Assembly: GCF_050624435.1 (NCBI RefSeq)
Contig: NC_134539.1
Span: 146,416,025-146,480,024, forward strand
DNA: 64,000 nucleotides
Source: Tenrec ecaudatus
Lineage: Eukaryota; Chordata; Mammalia; Afrosoricida; Tenrecidae
Direction of reading: 5' to 3'
A program made the translations under genes and the position numbers. Below are positions 56,851 through 64,000 of the stretch, one piece after another; the stretch's first letter is position 1; the number at the start of each line of letters is the position of its first letter. The notes under the pieces are model-generated. The model was given only the letters and a program-made list of their open reading frames with translations, ran no database searches and was not told the origin of the DNA.

Positions 56851-57040
56851 CTTTCACCACATTTTGTTTATCTACTGATTAGTTGATGAGAACGTGGGTC
56901 GTTTCCACTTTGAGGTTATTATGAATAATGCTGTGTTCATTCATGCACAAATTCTTGTTTGAACACCTCTTTTCAATTCTTGGGGGGTGTACCTTGGGGT
57001 AGAGGTACTAGATCACATGGTCATTCTATGTGTAACTTTT

Positions 57041-57803
57041 TAATCATTTTATTAGGGGCTGATATAACTCTTATCACAATCCATACATATATCAATTGTG
57101 TAAAGCACATTTGTACACTCATTGCCCTCATCATTCTCAAAATGTTTGCTCTCCACTTAAAGCTCCTGGCATCAGTTCCTCATTTTTCTCCTCCCTCCCG
57201 GCTCCCATCTCCCTCATGAGCCCTTGATAATTTATAAATTATTATTTTGTCATATCTTGCCCTGTCCGATGTCTCCCTTCACCCACTTTTCTGTTTTCCA
57301 TCCCCCAGGGAGGAGGTCACATGTAGATCCTTATAATCGGTTCCCCCTTTCCAACCCACCCTCCCAGTATCACCACTCACACCACTGGTTCTGAAGGGAT
57401 CATCCGCCCTGGATTCCCTGTGTTTCCGGTTCTTATCTGTATGAATGTCCATACTCTGGTCTAGCCAGACTTGCAATGTAGAATTAGGATCATGATAGTC
57501 TGGCGAGGGGCGGGGGGGAGAAGCCTTTAGGAACTAGAGGAAAGTTGTATGTTTCATCGTTGCTACATCACACTCTGACTGGCTCATCTCCTCCCCGATA
57601 CCCTTCTGTAAGGGGATGTCCAGTGGCCTACAAATGGGCTTTGGGTATCCACTCCACACTTCCCCCTTCATTCACTATGATAAGATTTTTTGTTCTGATG
57701 ATGCCTGATACCTGATCCCTTCGACACCTCGTGATCACACAGGCTGGTGTGCTTCTTCCATGTGGGCTTTGTTGCTTCTGAGCTAGATGGCCGCTTGTTT
57801 ACC
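57041..57803 (-). mobile_element. L1 3' UTR with 17-bp target-site duplication
   Basis: Antisense afrotherian L1 3' UTR from 'taatcattttattaggggct' to 'gatggccgcttgtttacc'. The 17-mer TTCTATGTGTAACTTTT flanks it exactly (57024-57040 and 57804-57820), and the host L1 sequence is continuous once the insert is removed. Confidence 0.92.
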
Positions 57804-57880
57804 TTCTATGTGTAACTTTTTGAAGGAAACACCAGACCCCTAGCTCACAATTTCCTATACTTTCCAAGGTGTCTTGGTTC

Positions 57881-58949
57881 CTGGCCTGTTTCAGAGGCAA
57901 TTAAAGTGATGCCTGAAGTCTGTCTTAGTGACCTTGTGCTGCTGTAACAAAAGTGTTAAGACACACTAGGCTCAAAGAAGTCTTTTTTCCAGAAACACTG
58001 ATTGGCATGGGCAGGCTCAAAGGGAGCCAGGCTTGTTCCATGCCAAGGTTACAAGCAGGGCTTTCAACAGCCTTCTCTGCTGCTCTGCCTGCCGCAACAT
58101 GAACCGGCTGAGCAAGAATACATACCCTCCTGACTTCTAGACACCTTTGCCTCTCCATTATGTTGCACACGCTTTGGGAAGGGTGGGGTGTGTGTAGAAA
58201 GATGTTCAGTGTGTGTGTGTGTGTGTGTAAAGATGTTCACTACCTAAGTGTAGGTTTCTCCTCCTGTCTTTGCAGTAGACTTCAGATCAGCACCTGGTTT
58301 CCAAGCAGGCTTGGGGCAGGAGCTACGCCCTGGCCTGGGCGGAAGTTAATCTTTCTTGGACTGAGCTGTTGGGATGGGAAAAGATCTGCGTCCAGGGCAG
58401 ACCTTACATTTTGCCTGACAATGCCACCCAGGGATTCTGACCCCCATCAGCCCTCAGATACCTCAGAGTCCACCCTACTTTGTATCTTGTAGATTGCCCA
58501 CCCATCGGCTTGGCTGGACAGAGATAACCCGACTGCTGCATTGTTTACTGCCGCTACCTCTCTGACTCATGGACTGCTTGCTCAGTCATTAACCCAACTC
58601 TTACCGTAACTGATTAGCACCAACTTTTACATTTAAGCCTGCCCGTGAGTCCCTCTAGATTCGGATGCCTGGTTGGGATTCCCTAACACACAGGGAGCAG
58701 GTGCATTGCCCTTAAAGATTAAAACGACCTTTTCCACTTGAAATTGAAGACACACAAAAAAGCCATTGGCTCCTGGGGACCTTGCTCCCTGTCCCCCCCC
58801 CCCCCCCCCAGCTATTCCTTGTCAGGTCCCCGGGCACTCCTGAATCTGCTGCTCAAGCAGAAAAGTCCCTTGGCTGGTCACATCCTCTGCCATCCGGCAG
58901 GAAACCTGTAATGTGCCTGCCCCCGTCCTTGCAGGGAGGGGTGCACATC
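57881..58949. other. Low-copy DNA upstream of the GNA13 island
   Basis: No exon recognised. It contains a GT run at 58209-58228 and a C17 run at 58793-58809. Confidence 0.4.
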
Positions 58950-58976
58950 GCAGTGTCCGCTTCGGGGTTTTCGGCG

Positions 58977-58984
58977 TGACGTCA
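58977..58984. promoter_or_regulatory. Perfect CRE palindrome
   Basis: TGACGTCA, the full CREB/ATF site, lies about 870 bp upstream of the GNA13 start codon at the left edge of the CpG island. Function is inferred from sequence only. Confidence 0.6.
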
Positions 58985-59006
58985 GCTACCGGGCTCCGAT
59001 CTCGGC

Positions 59007-59019
59007 GCTGCCAAGCAAC
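59007..59019. promoter_or_regulatory. X-box-like RFX site
   Basis: GCTGCCAAGCAAC fits the RFX X-box pattern (two half sites with a 2-bp spacer), 22 bp downstream of the CRE. Confidence 0.5.
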
Positions 59020-59489
59020 GCTGCAGACAGGCATTACGCAGCTCGGGCGGGAACCCACGGGGGAGGTGTTAGCAAGCCCTCCCAGCACATCTCCGATTAA
59101 TACCAGCCCTTTGTCCCCAAAAGCTCCTCGCAAGGGCTGGGAGGAGGCTTGCGGATCTCTGCTTAAGTCAAGACTCGAGGCCCGCTTTTGGAAAAGGCAC
59201 CCCCAACCTTCCAGGCTCCCGCCCGCCTTTTGAATGACTTTTCGCCCAGTGGCTTTGAAATAAGGCGCGCGAACGGCGACAGCAGAAGGCGGGCGTGAAG
59301 CCCGAGAAGGGCGGCGGGAGCGGCCGAGGGGCGGAGGACGCCCAAAGGGCAGTGTCTGGGACTCGGCGGCCGGCCGCCGGAGCTCCAGGGAGCGGCCCTT
59401 CTGCCCATAAATAGGCGCGGCTAATTAAAAGGAAACAGAAAGCCGGGCTCGGCCGGCGCCTGCCCCGCCCCCTGCGCCCCGCCCCGGAG

Positions 59490-59495
59490 CACGTG
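59490..59495. promoter_or_regulatory. E-box CACGTG
   Basis: GCACGTGACC gives a canonical USF/MYC/TFE-type E-box in the core promoter area, between GC boxes. Confidence 0.5.
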
Positions 59496-59847
59496 ACCGC
59501 GGCTCCGGGCCTCCGGGGCGGGGACGGGCACGCGCGCGCGCGCGATTCGACGGCCCGGGCTCCGGGGTCGCGGCGTGCGTGCGCGCCCCCGGGAGGCGGA
59601 GCGCGCGCGCACGCGGCCGGGGCCACCGCCCCTCTCGGGCCCGCCCTCTTTCCCTCCCTCCCCGGCTCTCCCGGCCCGCCCTGGCCGGCTAGCCCTGCGA
59701 GTCAGTTCGCTCGTTCCCTCCCTCCCCGGGCGCGCTCGGGCCGCCGCTGCGCTCCCCGCCCTCGAGCCGCCGAGCCGGAGCCGCCCGCCGCCCGCGGAGG
59801 AGGTGGAGGGAGCCGGAGGGGCCCGCCGAGGCGGCGGCGGCGGCAAG

Positions 59848-60130
59848 ATGGCGGACTTCCTGCCGTCGCGGTCCGTGCTGTCCGTGTGCTTCCCCGGCTG
59901 CGTGCTGACGAGCGGGGAGGCCGAGCAGCAGCGCAAGTCCAAGGAGATCGACAAATGCCTGTCCCGGGAGAAGACCTACGTGAAGCGGCTGGTGAAGATC
60001 CTGCTGCTGGGCGCGGGCGAGAGCGGCAAGTCCACCTTCCTGAAGCAGATGCGGATCATCCACGGGCAGGACTTCGACCAGCGCGCGCGCGAGGAGTTCC
60101 GCCCCACCATCTACAGCAACGTGATCAAAG
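59848..60130 (+). CDS. GNA13: GNA13 coding exon 1 (residues 1-94 and first base of codon 95)
   Basis: This encodes the N-terminus of G protein alpha-13, the G12/13-class subunit that couples receptors to RhoGEFs and Rho at the plasma membrane. The start codon sits in a strong context (AAG ATG G). The predicted protein begins [10 protein letters not shown], and Cys14 and Cys18 are the known palmitoylation sites. An amphipathic, charged N-terminal helix follows (about residues 24-46). The P-loop GAGESGKS is at residues 55-62, and the switch-proximal '[11 protein letters not shown]' follows. The exon ends AAAG before the donor GTGCCG at 60131, in phase 1, and joins exon 2 to make Gly95. The family identity is secure: I recall the human sequence as nearly identical, with V for L at residue 19. 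The open frame continues upstream of the ATG without a stop (see findings). Confidence 0.97.
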
Positions 60131-60292
60131 GTGCCGGGCCGGGCGCCCCGGGACCGGGACCGGGACCGGGGACGGGGCGGACGGCCGCTCGGGGCGGGCC
60201 GGGCACCGCCCTCGCACGGGTCAGCCGGGAGGGAAGGGGGCGCGCCCGCCGCCCGAGGGCAGGGGCCGCGCGGGGCGCCCGGCTCCCCCCGT

Positions 60293-60378
60293 GGGGGTCG
60301 CGGCCAGCCCCCCACCCCGCTGCTAGCCTTGGTCTAGGGGTCGCGGCCAGCCCTCCACCCCGCTGCTAGCCTTGGCCC
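60293..60378. repeat. Two-copy tandem duplication in intron 1
   Basis: The block starting 'ggggtcgcggccagccc' and ending 'gctgctagccttgg' is present at 60293-60336 and again from 60337 with a single-base difference. Confidence 0.9.
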
Positions 60379-61202
60379 CGCGGAGAGGGAAGTGGGGGGA
60401 GCCGGGAGCCCGGGGCGCGCGGCGACCTCTCCTGCCTTCCTCCTTCCCGACGGGGCTGCAAACTCTGGGAGTAGACGGAGCCCGGACTGCAGACCCCCAC
60501 GCCCCCCACCCGCCTCGCCCCGCTGCTGTGGTCCACCCCCGCCACCCCGGCCGGGGGACCCGAGGTGGCCTGCACTGCCTGCCCGGCAGGCCGACTCCCA
60601 AGCTGGAGAGTTTTGGAACCACGGGCGATCAGGCAACTTTTCCCCCCTCCAGACTTGTCAAGGGCGAAGGGTGACAGCGGCCGGGGTTCTTTGAGAAGGC
60701 AGGCGTAGCACCGGGAAAGAGTGGACCCAGTGACTCCGACAAATGAACGCGTGCGGTTTTTCGCCGCCTTGTCGCGCTCAGGCAGGATGTCTGCCCGTGG
60801 TAATCTCCGCGCGGCACGTTCAGGCCCCCTTTTTGGCTAAAGACGGGGGTGGGTGGCATAGTGGTGGGGCACTGCTTCTGGTTGGTTGTTCTCGAATGAT
60901 GATAGTCTGAGCGTGATGCGAAGCCGGTCAGGTTGAGTCCGTGAGTGGGGTTGACCCGTAGCTCAGCTGCTTGTGTGAGTTAGTTGTGTTGTTGGTTGGT
61001 TGGTGTTTTTTTTTAATTAAAAAGTTAATAGTCTTAAGTGAGAAAGAAGACACGCTTCTTATTCCTGGGCTCTCAAAGAACTTCAGTGGATACTTTTCGT
61101 TTTGTAACTTGAAGGATACATTGACATTCTTCATTCAAAGTATCAGATCATTTTTTCACCAGAGTACTTCTGGTGCCCCCACCCCCCCCAAAAAAACCCC
61201 CA

Positions 61203-61365
61203 AAACTCAAAACTCGAAGCCATCCAGTCCTTCACAACTCGGCCACCTTGTAGGACAGAGGAAAACTGCACTTGTGAATTTTGAGACTTAGCTGTAGAAA
61301 GCCTCGTCTTTCCCTCACATGTGGGCTGGTAGTTTTGAACTGCTGACCTTGAGGTTTGCTGCAGA
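61203..61365 (-). mobile_element. AfroSINE in GNA13 intron 1
   Basis: 'cgaagccatccagtccttca', 'ggctggtagttttgaactgc' and 'tgaccttgaggtttgctgc' are antisense AfroSINE blocks. The head is missing. Confidence 0.65.
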
Positions 61366-61735
61366 TTTCATCTCGTTCCAAACTGTTTCATGGTGGTGGT
61401 GGTTTAAATGGGATTTTTGTTCGGGAAGTACTTAGGTAACTCTTTGGCATTACTTTTTCCCCTCTTCCTAGCACTGGGTAGAGGGGAACCTGCCCAGGGA
61501 GGGAGGCCATGTGGGTTAGGAACCAGGGGAAAGGCTCCGCCCGAGGCTTACGGAACTGGTCAGCTGTAGGCCAACTACCTCCCCAGGTAAGCCATGAGAA
61601 ATAGTTGTATTTAGTCTGCACACAGCCTAGTAAAGGAGACCTTCAAGGCCTCGGGTACAGCCCTGCTGGCTTTTCATTGAAGGCACTGTGTGTGTGCCCT
61701 GCTGCAGCGGAAACTGGATTAATGAAGACAGTCAG

Positions 61736-61840
61736 CTTTTTTTTTTAACATTTTATTAGGGGCTCATACAACTCTTATCACAATCCATACATATACATAC
61801 ATCAATTGTATAAAGCACATCCGTACATTCTTTAACCGAT
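61736..61840 (-). mobile_element. L1 3' end in GNA13 intron 1
   Basis: A T-run followed by 'acattttattaggggctcat' and 'cacaatccatacatatacat' forms a very short, 5'-truncated L1 3' end. Confidence 0.8.
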
Positions 61841-62625
61841 TATGTAGGCCAGTTAAACAGCTGGGTCTTAATGCAGCTGCACCCTACATGTGACCTGTTT
61901 TGAGCATTGATTATTATACAATGAAGTTCTTAGACATAGGGGTGTGCGCGTACTTGATCCCCCAAAATGACTGTAAAGCAGTTTTTCACTTATCTAAACA
62001 AGCGACTTCCTAATAGACGCCTGACTGTGCAGGTGCAAACATTTTAGCGACAGGAAAACTGGGTTTGAATTCGCCTCTCTGAGTTGAAATGCCTGTTCTT
62101 TTTGCACTTGGTCTTCCTCCCTTGGGGGGACTCAGAGAGGTGAGGTCATCCCATGACTTAGACTGGATGGGCACTTGAGCAGGTTTTAAATGTGTTCTAG
62201 AAGCCTCAGTGTTGGGGTTCGGCAGGGTGCTGGGGAACTGACCAAGCAGCAGGATTTAGTCCTTGGCATTTTATCTGTCCATCTTTAGACAGACTAGTGA
62301 TCCCTACCGGAGCCTTGGCGCTGGCATTCTCGGCTGCACGCTTCCTTAGACGGGCCTGCTTCTCTCCAGAAGCTATAGAACATGTTCAGCTCTTATAGAA
62401 AGAGCAAGTGTGTTCCTAGGCCGGATGCTGGCTCTTCAAGGCTCTGGCTTTACGAGAATGAGCAGTTCCTAGCGGTTTTTTGGGGGTGCTGATGCTGGAC
62501 TCCATTTTGGGAGGAGTAGTTAAGTCTAGGAAACAATGGTCGTAGCTTTTAAGAACTAAAACAGGTGAGAATGACTAGTAACTTCTCTTCATACCCCCCC
62601 ACCCCCCATTTCTTCTTTACCACAG

Positions 62626-62852
62626 GTATGAGGGTACTAGTAGATGCTCGAGAGAAACTTCATATTCCGTGGGGTGATCATTCAAACCAGTTCCACGGAG
62701 ACAAGATGATGGCGTTTGACACCCGCTCGCCCATGGTGGCCCAGGGCATGGTGGAGACAACGGTGTTTTTGGAATACCTCCCTGCCATCCGAGCGCTTTG
62801 GGCAGACAGTGGCATACAGAATGCTTATGACCGGCGCCGAGAATTCCAACTG
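62626..62852 (+). CDS. GNA13: GNA13 coding exon 2 (residues 95-170)
   Basis: A 227-bp exon between acceptor 'ccacag' and donor 'gtaaga'. Exons 1 and 2 total 510 bp, exactly 170 codons, so exon 2 ends in phase 0 at 'REFQL'. It encodes most of the all-helical domain that closes over the nucleotide: 'RVLVDAREKLHIPWGD' through 'YLPAIRALWADSGIQNAYDR'. The remaining Ras-like domain (switch regions, NKxD and TCAT-type guanine-contact motifs, C-terminal receptor helix) is on exons beyond the window, so the gene is partial only because of the window edge. Residues 113-144 differ at several positions from the human protein as I remember it (see findings). The downstream open frame past the donor is intronic. 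Confidence 0.97.
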
Positions 62853-63199
62853 GTAAGAGACTTGATCCTTTAAAATACTGTGGCTTGATTTTAATGATTA
62901 ATGGCATTTAGTCATACTTGTTTTTAGCCCATTTTTCCTGTGCCTTCCAAGGTACACGGTGTCCAGAATTGGGGCCTCGGAAATTTTGTTATACTGTAAG
63001 TCTCGGGGGTTAGAGACGAACTTGGATCAACTGTGGATAACCCCTTATTGACCCTATTATTGGTGTGCCCTCATGTGGAAAGAGAGTATCCCTGCTGGGG
63101 CACAGCTCGCTTCGTCATCCCCTTCTTCTTCACCTGCTGCGCCTGCCTGCAGCTTTTAGGCCATTGACGAGACTTCCCATCTTTTCTTGCACTCCGAGC

Positions 63200-63395
63200 G
63201 AATCCTCTGCCACCAAGATGATTCTAACTCAGAGCCTGCCCTCAGGGACACAGTAGAAGTCCCTGTAGGGTTCCCAAGGTTACCTTTTCATGGAAGCAGC
63301 CTGCTGCCTATGTTTCCTGTGGAGCAGCAGGGGTTCAAACCACTGGCCTGTGTGAGCAGCCAAGCACTTTGACACCTGCACCACCAGGGCCCTCC
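63200..63395 (-). mobile_element. AfroSINE in GNA13 intron 2
   Basis: 'tctgccaccaagatgattct', 'agcagcaggggttcaaacca' and 'cctgcaccaccagggccctc' are the antisense blocks of an older-type copy. Confidence 0.75.
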
Positions 63396-63415
63396 TAGCA
63401 CTAAGTCATTCCAAT

Positions 63416-63580
63416 CCCACGACCATGGGTCGAATTCAACTCATACGGGCTGTGGGACAGAGCAGGACTCCCCTGTGGGTTTGTGAGGCTCCCCCTCCAT
63501 GGGGGCAGAAAGCCTCGTCGTTCTCCCTGGTGCGTTCTGACCTTGGGGTTAGCAGCCCAGTGCCTAGCGCTCCTGTCCTG
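63416..63580 (-). mobile_element. AfroSINE in GNA13 intron 2
   Basis: 'gaccatgggtcgaattcaac', 'gcaggactcccctgtgggtt' and 'ttggggttagcagcccagtg' are antisense AfroSINE blocks, in tandem with the preceding copy. Confidence 0.75.
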
Positions 63581-64000
63581 GACGAAAGTGGGGCCGAACT
63601 AAGAACAGTGTACCTGTCCGCTGTAACAACCAGTTGGCCTGAAAGACACACTTGGGGATGGGTGGTTCATCACCCATAGACGCTCTGTGTGTACGAGCGC
63701 GCTTCAAAGTGTTCTTGGGAAAATGGAAAGAGAAGGGACTTTGTTTTTTTTTCTTTTTGGAAGCCCTTTCGTCTGTAAGCTTTTACTAACAATATGGTAA
63801 CCAGATTTTGTGAAGCTGTTCTATTTAATTGGTCATATTTCCCACTTTGAAAGTTGTGATTCTCATAGGTATTTTCTCCTAATTTATTCTTTTTAAAAAT
63901 TCTTTTTGGAAAGTCATTTTCTCCCAATTATAATGATGATATTAACCCTCCTAAAATTAGCCCCTGGATCTAGTTGTGCAGATGTGCAACATAGAAGGGA

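Larger units (their letters stand above)
56450..57880 (-). mobile_element. Ancient L1 ORF2 fragment carrying two insertions
   Basis: The antisense ancient L1 is visible as 'ggtgaataatattccattgc', 'gtttatctactgattagttg' and 'ggtactagatcacatggtca', and resumes at 57821. An AfroSINE (56668-56850) and a younger L1 3' UTR (57041-57803) interrupt it. No frame survives. Confidence 0.7.
58950..60800 (+). promoter_or_regulatory. GNA13: GNA13 CpG-island promoter and 5' UTR region
   Basis: CpG density rises sharply from about 58950 and stays high through exon 1 into intron 1. GC boxes occur near 59465-59525. No strong canonical TATA box lies close to the start codon. A weak TATA/CArG-like CCATAAATAGG at 59404-59414 and an AT-rich 'ctaattaaaagg' follow the 'ggcgcgg' block. 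The transcription start cannot be fixed from sequence, but probably lies between about 59400 and 59800. A (CG)n tract at 59528-59544 is Z-DNA-prone. Confidence 0.85.
60131..62625 (+). other. GNA13: GNA13 intron 1
   Basis: This is a 2495-bp intron with GT donor (GTGCCG, weaker than consensus) and a CAG acceptor after 'tttcttctttac'. It holds a G-run cluster near the donor, a 44-bp tandem duplication, an AfroSINE and an L1 3' end. The CpG island extends into its first 600 bp. Confidence 0.9.
62853..64000 (+). other. GNA13: GNA13 intron 2 (partial)
   Basis: It starts at a consensus donor GTAAGAG and runs off the window. Two antisense AfroSINEs lie at 63.2-63.6 kb. The rest is low-copy and AT-rich. 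Confidence 0.9.

Noticed and set aside
59421..59954. 177-codon minus-strand open frame opposite GNA13 exon 1
   Set aside because: It is a compositional shadow of the CpG island and a real exon on the other strand, with arginine/glycine/proline bias.
59493..60326. 277-codon plus-strand frame overlapping GNA13
   Set aside because: It is out of frame with GNA13 and crosses the donor into intron 1. Its length reflects stop-poor GC-rich sequence.

Overview
This is mammalian nuclear DNA. It holds one recognisable protein-coding gene, the first two coding exons of GNA13 (G protein alpha-13 subunit) on the + strand at the right end. About 59 kb of repeat-rich intergenic DNA lies upstream of it. The repeats point to an afrotherian, most likely a tenrec such as Echinops telfairi. 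Dozens of tRNA-derived AfroSINE copies are interleaved with an RTE/BovB-clade LINE, and the two share the same 3' tail. A lineage-specific L1 3' UTR recurs about ten times. Four roughly 195-bp hAT miniature elements match the SPIN ('Space Invader') family, which is known from tenrec but not reported from elephant. The species call is an inference from repeat content.

Layout. 1-5 kb: AfroSINEs and L1 3' ends. About 4.98-5.34 kb: an isolated CpG island with no recognisable coding exon. 5.7 kb: a long AT microsatellite. 6.6-7.0 kb: a TA-flanked inverted-repeat element. 7-14 kb: low-copy DNA with an RTE fragment and an LTR. 14.7-16.45 kb: a degraded RTE LINE on the minus strand. 17.1-19.4 kb: an ERVL/MaLR-like element with two LTR ends. 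20-27 kb: GC-richer DNA with MIRs, a SPIN copy, a minisatellite, one arm of a 27-kb-spaced inverted duplication and a CT-rich tract. 27.6-35.4 kb: SPIN, an L1 with ORF2 remnants split by an LTR, and an L1 nested in an AfroSINE. 36-41 kb: minisatellite, Z-DNA-prone tract and SPIN. 41-58 kb: nested RTE, L1, SINE and LTR insertions, several with clear target-site duplications, plus the second arm of the inverted duplication. 58.95-60.8 kb: the GNA13 CpG-island promoter and exon 1. 60.1-62.6 kb: intron 1. 62.6-62.85 kb: exon 2. The rest is intron 2, and the remaining exons lie beyond the window.

GNA13 exons 1 and 2 join in frame to give residues 1-170: the palmitoylated N-terminus, the P-loop and most of the helical domain. 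In human the divergent neighbour of GNA13 is RGS9. I could not find an RGS9 first exon here, so the CpG island near 5 kb has no assigned gene. I see no operon, CRISPR array or other multi-gene system. The most distinctive content is the repeat archaeology and the promoter architecture.
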